From NBLH01 sp050296515 (lineage in GTDB: Bacteria; Bacteroidota; Bacteroidia; Bacteroidales; NBLH01), in NCBI GenBank assembly GCA_050296515.1, contig JBNKRJ010000026.1:1-64000 (forward strand): a stretch of 64,000 bases of DNA. The letters are read 5' to 3'. The position numbers and the translations under genes were made by a program. Numbering within the stretch: the first letter of the stretch is position 1; every line of letters begins with the position of its first letter. This document shows, in pieces, positions 35,511 to 44,314 of this stretch. The notes under the pieces were generated by a model. It saw nothing but the letters and a program-made list of their open reading frames with translations, had not been told where the DNA came from and searched no databases.

Positions 35511-36104
35511 TGCTCTAAATTACACCACAAAGTGTGATAAATTTTGAATAAGACATAATGTTTTTTTAGCAACATGTCTTCTCCAGCAGTAATTTTCATA
35601 ATTTAGGTAGGCTTCAAGGATAAAAGTTAGAAACGAATGTCTGGCAGGAAGATGATTAAAAGGCAATTATTTCTGATCTTCCTCTATCGCTTTACAGATT
35701 TATTCCTGTTGGCTTGTTTTTATTGCATTAACACACAAATAATATCCTTATTATCAATTAATTAAATGCAGTTTCATGCAAATTGTTGACTTAGCCATAA
35801 CTTAATTTTGATCCCCTACGTTCCAAGGGAATTCAACCAATCAACCTGCAAAGTTAGCTTCGCTCGCAAACGCTGCAAAAGCTTCCCAAGGCATTCATAC
35901 ATGGATTACACGCTACAAACAATTGAAAGAATGTCGTTGGGAAGGGGCTCCTGGAAAAGCTTTTGATTATTGCGATGGTTGCAGTCCGTTATTTATTACC
36001 CATGATTTTTCGTATTATACTGATTATGTCTCTCATATAGTTGTTTTTCCACCTCTGAAATAGTTTCTGTCAATTGTAGGTTATATAGGACATTGCTTAA
36101 TTTG
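35511..36104. other. Intergenic stretch with an orphan open frame
   Basis: Between the glycosyltransferase and the DUF4143 ATPase. From 35812 to 36063 on the plus strand an 83-codon open frame without ATG reads as protein (KLASLANAAKASQGIHTWITR, then RWEGAPGKAFDYCDGCSPLF). It resembles the 3' end of a gene that has lost its start. Before 35812 I see only AT-rich DNA and a weak hairpin at about 35547-35579. Confidence 0.35.
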
Positions 36105-36192
36105 CCCCCTCTTTGTTACAAATATTACAAAAATCATCCCCCTCTTTGTTACAAATATTATAAAAATCATCCCCCTCTTTGTTACAAATTTG
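36105..36192. repeat. Three tandem 33-bp repeats before the DUF4143 gene
   Basis: Units at 36105-36137, 36138-36170 and a partial one from 36171. Each starts CCCCCTCTTTGTTACAAAT; the first two differ at one base. Every unit holds the dyad TTTGT-T-ACAAA. The array ends 12 bp before the ATPase start, so it lies in its promoter region and may be an operator array. Confidence 0.85.
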
Positions 36193-36204
36193 TATATTTG
36201 TTTA

Positions 36205-37581
36205 ATGTTTAAAAGAGATGCAATTAAGAGTTTAAACCTCTGGAAAGAGAAAGGAAACAGAAAACCTCTCATATTGAGAGGGGCAAGACAAGTTGGTAAA
36301 ACTACGCTAATAGATATTTTTTCGAAAAGTTTTGACCAATACCTGTATTTCAACCTTGATAAAAAGGAGGAAAAAAGTCTATTTGAAGAAAGTAACTCCT
36401 TTAATGAGCTCTTAACTTCATTATTTCTTTATAAAAACATGTCAAGGACAAAGCCTAAAACCTTGATATTTATTGATGAAATTCAAAATTCATCGACAGC
36501 AATTTCTTTACTAAGGTATTTTTTTGAAGAGGCAAAGGATTTATATGTTATTGCGGCCGGTTCACTTTTAGAATCATTACTTGATAATAATTTCAGTTTC
36601 CCTGTAGGAAGGGTTGAGTATTTATCGATAAGGCCTTGTAGCTTCTCTGAGTTTTTAGAAGCTGCAGGTGACACTGAAGCAAAAAAAGTATTGAATCAAA
36701 TTCCTTTCCCTGAATATGCTCATACGATACTATTTAATAAGTTTAGAGAATTCTTACTAATCGGCGGAATGCCTGAAATAGTTGCAATCTATATCGAAAA
36801 TAAGGATATCGTAATGCTCTCAAACATTTACGAAAGCTTATTGACTTCGTATTTGGATGACGTTGAGAAGTATTCGGGGAATCAGAATATGACTAACATA
36901 ATTCGTCACACCATTCAACATTCTTTTACATCCGCATCAGAAAGAATTAAATTTCAAAATTTTGGTCAATCTGATTATCGATCAAGGGAAGTAGGTGAAG
37001 CATTTCGATTGCTAGAAAAAACACTGATATTACAATTAGTATATCCTATAACATCTACAAAACTACCTGCAATGCCAAATTTAAAAAAAGCACCAAAGTT
37101 GCAATTACTTGATACAGGTTTGGTCAACTACTTTGCAGGCCTACAAAATAAAATTTTTAATTCAAAACAAATAACAGATGTTTATGAAGGAAGGGTTGCA
37201 GAACACTATGTAGGACAAGAGCTTATGGCAATAAATCCCAGCCCGCTTTTCAAGTTGAATTTTTGGGTTAGAGAGAATAAGGATGCAAATGCTGAAGTTG
37301 ATTTCGTTTTGATGATGGATGGCTTATTAATTCCTATTGAAGTTAAATCTGGAGGAAGTGGGCGTTTGCGTTCCCTTCATCAGTTTATTGACAGAGCACC
37401 ACATCCTTATGCTGTTAGAGTTTATTCCGGTAAATTAAGTGTTGATAATGAAAAAACAATCGCTGGTACAAAATATTTATTGTTAAACCTTCCTTTTTAC
37501 TTATTAGGTAAACTAAAAGAGTATTTAAATTGGTTTATTGAAAATCATAAACTCCAAAACAATGGACAAACATCAACTTGA
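36205..37581 (+). CDS. AAA ATPase with DUF4143 domain
   Basis: A 458-residue protein. AAA_14 N-terminal part with Walker A GARQVGKTT (26-34) and Walker B TLIFIDEIQ, then AAGSLLESLL (sensor 1). The DUF4143 C-terminal part ends with NAEVDFVLMMDGLLIPIEVKSGG, a PD-(D/E)xK nuclease-like core. ATG at 36205 is used since the upstream TTG overlaps the repeats. Such genes are scattered and often mobile; their role is unknown. Its end overlaps the sirtuin start by 20 bp. Confidence 0.88.
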   Translation: MFKRDAIKSLNLWKEKGNRKPLILRGARQVGKTTLIDIFSKSFDQYLYFNLDKKEEKSLFEESNSFNELLTSLFLYKNMSRTKPKTLIFIDEIQNSSTAISLLRYFFEEAKDLYVIAAGSLLESLLDNNFSFPVGRVEYLSIRPCSFSEFLEAAGDTEAKKVLNQIPFPEYAHTILFNKFREFLLIGGMPEIVAIYIENKDIVMLSNIYESLLTSYLDDVEKYSGNQNMTNIIRHTIQHSFTSASERIKFQNFGQSDYRSREVGEAFRLLEKTLILQLVYPITSTKLPAMPNLKKAPKLQLLDTGLVNYFAGLQNKIFNSKQITDVYEGRVAEHYVGQELMAINPSPLFKLNFWVRENKDANAEVDFVLMMDGLLIPIEVKSGGSGRLRSLHQFIDRAPHPYAVRVYSGKLSVDNEKTIAGTKYLLLNLPFYLLGKLKEYLNWFIENHKLQNNGQTST

Positions 37582-38383
37582 AACAATAAAAACCTGGCTG
37601 CAAACTGCTGATGCAATGGTTATTAATACTGGAGCCGGAATGGGTGTTGATAGTGGCCTTGTTGACTATCGGGGTTCGGGTGGACAGTGGGGCAATGTAG
37701 AAAGCGAAACAGGTGAAAGTATATTTGATATAATGAACCCTAAAAGCCTGACTGATAAGCCTGAATATATATGGAAGCTTTTTGCTCAACGAATCAGGGA
37801 CTATGTTGAAACCGAACCTCACCAGGGGTTTTATCTTCTAAAAAAATGGATCAATCAGTTTAAGCTTGATTATTTTGTTACCACTTCAAATGTTGATGGT
37901 CATTTTCAAAAGGCAGGTTTTGATGAATTAAAGATTCATGAATTGCATGGTTCTATGTCCTATTTTCAATGTGCAGTTCCTTGTGGAAAGGATATTTGGA
38001 AAATGGATTTTAATCTTCAACAATTTGACAATGAGATCAATGCAGGTGTTTATCCAAAATGTCCTAATTGTAATGAAATGGCCAGGCCAAACATTTACAT
38101 GTTTCGCGATAATACCTTTTTACCAGACAGGGATAATGAGCAAAAGCAACGATTTAACCAGTTTTTAGAAAAGCACAATGGCAAATCGATTGTTGTTTTT
38201 GAAATTGGTTCAGGACCTCATGTCCAAAGTATCCGAAAAAATACCCGAATGTTAGGTTTAAAATACGATGCAAAAATCATTCGTATTAATCCAAAAGATG
38301 CTAAAATTAAAGAGCCACATATTGGAATTAAATTTGGCGCCTTAGATGCCTTATTACAGATTGAAGATTTCGTTCAGGAATAG
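37562..38383 (+). CDS. Sirtuin-family NAD-dependent deacylase (atypical)
   Basis: About 273 residues. Motifs: INTGAGMGVDSGLVDYRGSGG (NAD-binding GAGxS-like with S to M/D changes), TTSNVDGHFQKAG (TQNxD-like, here TSNVD), ELHGS (catalytic His), CAVPCG...CPNC (four zinc cysteines) and GSGPHV. It should bind NAD and probably remove acyl groups from lysines or cleave NAD. The start at ATG 37562 lies inside the 3' end of the ATPase gene. Confidence 0.8.
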   Translation: MDKHQLETIKTWLQTADAMVINTGAGMGVDSGLVDYRGSGGQWGNVESETGESIFDIMNPKSLTDKPEYIWKLFAQRIRDYVETEPHQGFYLLKKWINQFKLDYFVTTSNVDGHFQKAGFDELKIHELHGSMSYFQCAVPCGKDIWKMDFNLQQFDNEINAGVYPKCPNCNEMARPNIYMFRDNTFLPDRDNEQKQRFNQFLEKHNGKSIVVFEIGSGPHVQSIRKNTRMLGLKYDAKIIRINPKDAKIKEPHIGIKFGALDALLQIEDFVQE

Positions 38384-38395
38384 AGATTGCAAAAA

Positions 38396-38426
38396 TTGAT
38401 GAAATAGTTACCTTTTTCTACTTTTG
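38396..38426 (+). promoter_or_regulatory. Promoter of the sigma/anti-sigma pair
   Basis: ATTG ending at 38398, a 20-base spacer, then TACTTTTG at 38419-38426 fits the Bacteroidota promoter. It is 24 bp before the sigma gene. Confidence 0.6.
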
Positions 38427-38449
38427 CCATTAACCCTAAAAGAATAATA

Positions 38450-39010
38450 ATGACGGATCAACGGATCATTGATTTGGTTAAAAGTGGACGGCACTCAAGG
38501 GCACTCGATAAACTCTATAAAATTTATCCTGCCGTGCTGAAATACGTAAAGGAATCTGGTGGTAGTCTGGCAGATGCTGAGGATATTTTTCAGGATGCCA
38601 TGGTCATTTTTATTGAAAAAGTGAGTCATCCAAACTTTGTTTTAACATCCACAATTTCGACCTATGTTTTTGGTATTTGCAAAAACCTCAGTCGGGAAAA
38701 ACGCAGGATGCATCAGAAGGAGGTGATGAAAAGCTCAGAGGAGAAAGATGAAGAAACAAAAACAATTGATGATTTTTTGGAGGAAGAGAGAAGATACCTG
38801 GCTTTGGATAAGGTTTTGATACAAACAGGTGAAAAATGCCTTGAATTGTTAAAAATGTTCTATTACGACAGGGTTTCGATGAAAGTGATTGCTTCGCGAT
38901 TAGGATTTAAAAGCGAAACTTCGGCCAAAACGCAAAAGTACAAGTGTCTTGAAAAAGCCCGTAACCTGACAGCCCAAGTACTAACCAACACCCAAAACGA
39001 AGCAAAATGA
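38450..39010 (+). CDS. ECF RNA polymerase sigma factor
   Basis: A 186-residue sigma-70 family protein: region 2 with AEDIFQDAMVIFIEKV and STISTYVFGICKNLSREKRR, region 4 with CLELLKMFYYDRVSMKVIASRLGFKSETSAKTQKYKCLEKARNL. No extra domain. The stop overlaps the downstream gene (ATGA), as in sigma/anti-sigma pairs. Confidence 0.9.
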   Translation: MTDQRIIDLVKSGRHSRALDKLYKIYPAVLKYVKESGGSLADAEDIFQDAMVIFIEKVSHPNFVLTSTISTYVFGICKNLSREKRRMHQKEVMKSSEEKDEETKTIDDFLEEERRYLALDKVLIQTGEKCLELLKMFYYDRVSMKVIASRLGFKSETSAKTQKYKCLEKARNLTAQVLTNTQNEAK

Positions 39011-39444
39011 GACCTGAGTTAGAAGAAATAAAATATATTGAAGATTACCTTATTGGTAATTTGGACGAGCAGCAAAAAAAGGAGTTTGACGAACGACTAA
39101 AAACAGATCCTGAGTTTGCCAGCAGTGTTATGCTGCAAAAAATTGTCACTAAAAGGGTGAACAGGCTGGGGATTAAGCATTCAGTTGCCATGGCGCATCG
39201 CAAACATACTCAACGAAATACTTTTCTGTTTAAGCGAAGGCCAAATAAAAACTTTTTTAGATCCTTTTTTACACTGATTTTAATTCTCTTAATTGGCTAT
39301 TTGATTATATCAACTGAATCAGAAAATGATAATGCAATTCCTGCTGTAGATTCAATTGAAACAAGCAAGAAAGACACTGCTACGATGGATGTAAATGCTG
39401 ATACTTCGGAATTATTAAATAAATTACAGAAAGAAACTAACTGA
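39007..39444 (+). CDS. Membrane protein, probable anti-sigma factor
   Basis: A 145-residue protein with a cytosolic N-terminal part (IEDYLIGNLDEQQKKEFDERLKTDPEFASSV, the motif of Bacteroidota anti-sigma factors), one transmembrane helix (FFTLILILLIGYLIIS, about 87-102) and a short outer tail. It overlaps the sigma gene by 4 bp. It would hold the sigma factor at the membrane. Confidence 0.75.
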   Translation: MRPELEEIKYIEDYLIGNLDEQQKKEFDERLKTDPEFASSVMLQKIVTKRVNRLGIKHSVAMAHRKHTQRNTFLFKRRPNKNFFRSFFTLILILLIGYLIISTESENDNAIPAVDSIETSKKDTATMDVNADTSELLNKLQKETN

Positions 39445-39463
39445 TAATCTTATTTGCACAAAA

Positions 39464-39506
39464 AAACTGTCGGATCTGATAACTCTGACAGTTTCTTCTT
39501 TTTTTT
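39464..39506. terminator. Terminator after the anti-sigma gene
   Basis: AAACTGTC..GA / TC..GACAGTTT stem with T run at 39498-39506. Between convergent genes. Confidence 0.8.
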
Positions 39507-39528
39507 GGGGGAGAGTACTTATATTCTA

Positions 39529-40485
39529 CTATTTTGTTACCTCAGCAAACCGCTCGTAGTTCACTAACCAGGCTGCTGCATTTTTCACATATCTTCCTGT
39601 TCCTGCATGATCCCACGAGCAGTAAAGTCTTGTGAAACCACCATCTAGAATGGCACGTTTTCCTCCCTGATCATAAACTGCAGTTACCAGGTTTCCTTCG
39701 TGGCCAAAAATCAATGGCTGAAGTAATTTGCTGTCCTGAATAGTGGCAATGGTTATACCTTCGTAAACATATTCCAACCCTGTGGTAATTAGATGTTTCG
39801 GAGTTAAACCAACTTTTTTTCCTTTGTTATTTAATCCTACCACTACATCTCCGGGTAAATTGCCCAGCATTTTCACATCAAAAAGATATTCCGAAACATA
39901 GTTTGCATCTGCATAATAGGGATCATTATCGCCCCAGATATAAACCCCTTTACCGCTGTCAAAAAACTCTTTGATTACCTTTAAATGTTCCTTATTTAAT
40001 TTTTGCTCATAGGATGAAATGATCCAAAGCTGGCAGGCATTTTTCAACTTTTCTCTTAGCTCTTCTGCCGGAGGCGGGTTATTGATCCAACGATAAACCG
40101 AAAATCCTTTTTCTTTTAGCGCTGCTTTGGGCAGGCTGAAGTCAAATCCCTCTCCTGTGTATAAATGCAAAACAGCTACTGTTTCACCTTCAAAAGCTCC
40201 ATCAACAGCTAAATCGTATTCATTTCCTTGCGCATTTCCATGCTGATCGGCTTTTACTTTAACCTGGTGAGTTTTACCTGTTTCTCTATCAACTGCATCT
40301 TCAAAGACAGCATTTTGTGCCCTGCATTTATTGTAAACCTCCTTTTTTTGTCCTTTAGCTTCATTTACAGCCATGAAAAATAAAAATGCGGCCAATAAAA
40401 TAAACCCAAAAGCAATTTTCACATCTAATGTGCCAATTCGCTCTGTAATAGTCTTAACCCTTGTGCTCTCGTTATGTGTTTTCAT
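39529..40485 (-). CDS. Membrane-anchored hypothetical protein, amidotransferase-like fold
   Basis: A 318-residue protein with one N-terminal helix (IAFGFILLAAFLFFMAVN). The outer part has VAVLHLYTGEGFDFSLPKAAL, LWIISSYEQKLNKEHLKVIKEFFDSGKGVYIWGDNDPYYADANYV and RAILDGGFTRLYCSWDHAGTGRYVKNAAAWLVNYE, which look like a class I glutamine-amidotransferase-like (ThuA/DUF4350-type) fold, without an obvious catalytic triad. The role is unknown. It precedes dnaE (minus strand) by chance or in a long operon. Confidence 0.5.
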   Translation of the reverse strand: MKTHNESTRVKTITERIGTLDVKIAFGFILLAAFLFFMAVNEAKGQKKEVYNKCRAQNAVFEDAVDRETGKTHQVKVKADQHGNAQGNEYDLAVDGAFEGETVAVLHLYTGEGFDFSLPKAALKEKGFSVYRWINNPPPAEELREKLKNACQLWIISSYEQKLNKEHLKVIKEFFDSGKGVYIWGDNDPYYADANYVSEYLFDVKMLGNLPGDVVVGLNNKGKKVGLTPKHLITTGLEYVYEGITIATIQDSKLLQPLIFGHEGNLVTAVYDQGGKRAILDGGFTRLYCSWDHAGTGRYVKNAAAWLVNYERFAEVTK

Positions 40486-40549
40486 CTTTGTAAAATTTAA
40501 AGTGTTTTACTATCAGATGAAAAAAGGTTTAGAATTCCATAATGTAAAG

Positions 40550-43500
40550 CTAAAATATTTTATACTGCAGCTCTGGTTTTTGCTCTAAATAATTCACTAG
40601 CTCTTTGGTAATGTTTACCTTATGAGTCCTCGAAAACATTTGCACCCAAACTTTAGTGCCAGGATCAAAAATAAGAAACTTCAATAAGACATTCCCTTTG
40701 TTTGACTCTGCAACTTCCTGTACTTCAGCTATTAAACTGTCTGAAATTTCAGTTACAGGAATTTTAATAGCGATACTGTTAAATACCGAATCTTTAATTT
40801 CTGAAAGCATATCAATGTTAGTTGGTTTAAATTCAAGTTCTGCCTCCGGATTTCCAAAGCGGTGCTGAACCTTTCCTTTCATAACCAGCTGGTAACCAAC
40901 TGTAAAGTATTTTTTTGAATCAAGGTAATCATTTCCAAAAAAGGTCATCTTGTAGGAATCTGTATAATCTTCAATAGTTAAGCTACCGAAGGGTTTTCCT
41001 GTTTTGGTAGTTCGGTGTTCAACTGCGGTGACAATACCAGCAATTTTCAGTTCGCGGTTTACCAATGATTGCATGTTTTGGAAATCTGATAAATTGCAGT
41101 TGCAATATGAATTGATTTCCAGTTTGTAATCATCTAAAGGGTGAGCGGATAAATAAACACCAATAAGCTCCTTTTCACGATTCAGGCGTTCGATTCTGTC
41201 CCATTCTTCGCATTGTGGAAGGTCTGGCTTTTTTATCTCAACACTAACATCTCCACCAAAAAGTGACTGCTGAGAGGTATCATTGCCTTCATTTTGCAGT
41301 TTGTTTCCGTATTTAATCAACTCTTCAATAAACAGTCCGTTTCCATTTACTGATTCGAAGAACTGGCTGCGTTTTATTCCCTCAAAGCTGTCAAAACCTC
41401 CTGAGATAGCTAATCCTTCAATGTTTTTCTTATTGACGGTTCGCAAGTTCACTCTTTCAGCAAAGTCAAAAATATCTTTAAACGGACCGTTTTTCTCTCG
41501 TTCTTCAATAATATGTTCTACGGCTGCTTCGCCAACACCTTTGATAGCAGCCATTCCAAATCGGATAGCACCTTGTTTGTTTACCGAAAACTTTGCACGA
41601 CTTTCGTTCACATCAGGGCCTAATAGATTAACCCCCATTCGCTTACACTCGTCCATGAAGAGTCCGACCTTATCAACATTGGAGAAGTTTCGGCTCAAAA
41701 CAGCAGCCATAAACTCCGCAGGATAGTGGGCTTTTAAATAACCAGTTTGATAGGCAAGATATGCATAACAGGTTGAGTGTGATTTGTTAAATGCGTACTG
41801 GGCAAATGCCTCCCAGTCTTTCCAGATTTTCTCAACTATTTTTTTATCATGCCCATTTTTTTCGCAACCTTCGATGAACTTTCCCTTCAAATCATCCATC
41901 ATGGCTTTGATTTTTTTACCCATGGCCTTTCGAAGCGAGTCGGCCTGGCCTTTGGTAAACCCGCCAAGCTTCTGTGACAAAAGCATCACCTGCTCTTGGT
42001 AAACGGTAATTCCGTAGGTTTCTTCAAGGTGTTCTTCCATTTCAGGAAGATCGTATTTGATCGGCTCTCGCCCATGCTTTCTGTTAATGAATGATGGAAT
42101 GTATTCCATGGGCCCCGGACGATACAGGGCATTCATTGCAATTAAATCCTCATATCTATTTGGCTTTAAGGCTTTTAAGTGCTTTTTCATGCCATCGGAT
42201 TCAAACTGGAATAGACCGGTTGTTTCTCCTCTTGCAAAAAGTTCAAAAGTTTGCTTATCATCAAGATGAATGTTGTCAATATCAATATCAATGCCTTTGG
42301 ATATTTTCACGTTTTCAACAGCATCCTGGATAATGGACAAGGTTTTTAATCCAAGGAAGTCCATTTTTAGCATGCCCACAGGTTCAACATGTTTGCCATC
42401 GTATTGTGTTACGTTTAGCGGAGAGTCTTTCGCTACACTTAAAGGCAAGTATTGGTCAAGATCTTCTTTTCCGATAATTACACCACAGGCGTGTACACCA
42501 GTACTTCGGATACAACCCTCAAGATCTTCGGCAAACTTAAGTGTTTTTTTAACCAATTCTGCACCATTTTTACGCTCTTCTTCAAGTTCGTGAACCTCTT
42601 TATAGGCTTTTGCAAGAGTTGTTCCTGGTTTTGCAGGAATAAGTTTTGCAATTCTATCCGCATCAGGCAATGGAAGCTTTAGGACCCTTGCCACATCGCG
42701 CACGGCCATTTTTGCAGCCATGGTACCAAAGGTGATGATTGCAGCTACTTTTTGCTTTCCATATTTATTGGTTACCCATTTTAGCACTTCTTCACGACCA
42801 TCCTCATCAAAGTCGATATCAATATCAGGCATTGAGATACGATCGGGGTTTAAGAAACGCTCAAAAAGGAGGTTGTATTTAATAGGGTCGATGTTTGTAA
42901 TCCATAAACAATAGGCTACGGCAGAACCTGCTGCTGAGCCCCTTCCTGGCCCCACAGAAACCCCAAGTTCACGAGCAGCTTTCAGGAAATCCCAAACAAT
43001 AAGGAAATAACCAGGAAATCCCATTTTTTTAATGGTTTCCAACTCAAAATCAATACGCTCTTTGGTTTCTCCCTCAACAGTGCCATATCTTTTTTCAGCT
43101 CCTTCGTATACAATGTGTTTCAGGTAGTCATCCTCACTATCAAACCCCTCAGGCAGATCAAAATCAGGCATAATCGGGTCTGAGTTCAACTCATATTCCT
43201 CAACCTTATCAGCTATTTCAATGGTGTTTTCCAAAACATCTGGCATGTCATGGAAAAGCTCGGCCATTTCCTTTTTTGTTTTTAAAAACTCCTGGCGAGA
43301 ATAACGCATCCTGTTCGGATCGTCCATGTCCTTTCCTGTGTTCAAACAGATAAGAATATCATGTGCTTCGGCATCTTCAGCATTGACAAAATGTACATCG
43401 TTGGTAGCAATGCACTTTATTCCAAATTCCTGGCCTAATCGTTGAACCTCTTTGTTTACAATTTCCTGTTTTGCAAGAAGATCACTGTCAAAAGTAGGAT

Positions 43501-44041
43501 CTCCTGTTTTATGGCGTTGCATTTCGAGGTAAAAATCTTCTCCAAAATGTTCCTTGTATTTCTTTATGGTTTCAATTGCTTCATCAATTCCAACTTTTCT
43601 AATTTGTTCAGGAATTTTGCCTCCTAAACAAGAAGATGAAATTATCAGTCCCTCAGAATATTCGAAAAGTAGGTCCTCATCGATTCTTGGTTTGTAGTAA
43701 TACCCATCCAGCCAAGCCTTTGAAATTAACTTTACAAGGTTATGATAACCGGTTAGGTTTTTGGCCAGAATAATCAGGTGATTCCGTTCTCGGTCAATTT
43801 TTTCTGATTTTGAATCGTATTTTCCCTTAGCAACATAAGCCTCACATCCTATTATTGGTTTTATTCCTTCTTTTTTGGCAATGTTCCAAAACAGTTTTGC
43901 CCCAAACATGTTTCCATGGTCGGTAATGGCAAGTGCTTTCATTCCATCTTCCTTGGCTTTTTTTACCAGGTTAGGAATACTTGCCTGACCGTCTAATATT
44001 GAGTACTGGGTATGGACATGTAAATGGACAAAATCTCTCAT
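40550..44041 (-). CDS. dnaE: DNA polymerase III subunit alpha
   Basis: The 1163-residue replicative polymerase. PHP domain (FVHLHVHTQYSILDGQASI), polymerase core with SVGPGRGSAAGSAVAY and PDIDIDFDEDGREEVL (catalytic Asp), CGVIIG, FQFESDGM, then helix-hairpin-helix and OB fold (LKIAGIVTAVEHRTTKTGKPFGSLTIED). Complete and of the DnaE1 type. Confidence 0.96.
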   Translation of the reverse strand: MRDFVHLHVHTQYSILDGQASIPNLVKKAKEDGMKALAITDHGNMFGAKLFWNIAKKEGIKPIIGCEAYVAKGKYDSKSEKIDRERNHLIILAKNLTGYHNLVKLISKAWLDGYYYKPRIDEDLLFEYSEGLIISSSCLGGKIPEQIRKVGIDEAIETIKKYKEHFGEDFYLEMQRHKTGDPTFDSDLLAKQEIVNKEVQRLGQEFGIKCIATNDVHFVNAEDAEAHDILICLNTGKDMDDPNRMRYSRQEFLKTKKEMAELFHDMPDVLENTIEIADKVEEYELNSDPIMPDFDLPEGFDSEDDYLKHIVYEGAEKRYGTVEGETKERIDFELETIKKMGFPGYFLIVWDFLKAARELGVSVGPGRGSAAGSAVAYCLWITNIDPIKYNLLFERFLNPDRISMPDIDIDFDEDGREEVLKWVTNKYGKQKVAAIITFGTMAAKMAVRDVARVLKLPLPDADRIAKLIPAKPGTTLAKAYKEVHELEEERKNGAELVKKTLKFAEDLEGCIRSTGVHACGVIIGKEDLDQYLPLSVAKDSPLNVTQYDGKHVEPVGMLKMDFLGLKTLSIIQDAVENVKISKGIDIDIDNIHLDDKQTFELFARGETTGLFQFESDGMKKHLKALKPNRYEDLIAMNALYRPGPMEYIPSFINRKHGREPIKYDLPEMEEHLEETYGITVYQEQVMLLSQKLGGFTKGQADSLRKAMGKKIKAMMDDLKGKFIEGCEKNGHDKKIVEKIWKDWEAFAQYAFNKSHSTCYAYLAYQTGYLKAHYPAEFMAAVLSRNFSNVDKVGLFMDECKRMGVNLLGPDVNESRAKFSVNKQGAIRFGMAAIKGVGEAAVEHIIEEREKNGPFKDIFDFAERVNLRTVNKKNIEGLAISGGFDSFEGIKRSQFFESVNGNGLFIEELIKYGNKLQNEGNDTSQQSLFGGDVSVEIKKPDLPQCEEWDRIERLNREKELIGVYLSAHPLDDYKLEINSYCNCNLSDFQNMQSLVNRELKIAGIVTAVEHRTTKTGKPFGSLTIEDYTDSYKMTFFGNDYLDSKKYFTVGYQLVMKGKVQHRFGNPEAELEFKPTNIDMLSEIKDSVFNSIAIKIPVTEISDSLIAEVQEVAESNKGNVLLKFLIFDPGTKVWVQMFSRTHKVNITKELVNYLEQKPELQYKIF

Positions 44042-44314
44042 TCTTTCTTCTTGATTATGAAACAGTTAATAGGATACGTAGGGGTTGTTAACCAATTTGT
44101 AAAATTATTGATTTCTGGGATGAAAAAACAGAGATGTTAATAATTAATTGATAAGTGGTGTAATTCGCAGTAAATCAAGAATGTGTTAATTACACGATTA
44201 TTGAAGCGATAAAGGCCTTATAATTCCCTGATTAGCTATTTTTCCAAATATCAGGACTCAATTAATGAACAATATCAGTTTTTCCACCAAAATTTAAATT
44301 GACATGAGCTGGCT

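Noticed and set aside
36105..36192. CRISPR array
   Set aside because: The three units are contiguous, without unique spacers, and no cas genes are present; it is a tandem repeat in a promoter region.
36190..38383. Known NAD-depleting SIR2 defence system
   Set aside because: The sirtuin keeps zinc cysteines and the catalytic histidine of ordinary deacylases and lacks partner domains such as Argonaute or HerA; only gene adjacency suggests defence.
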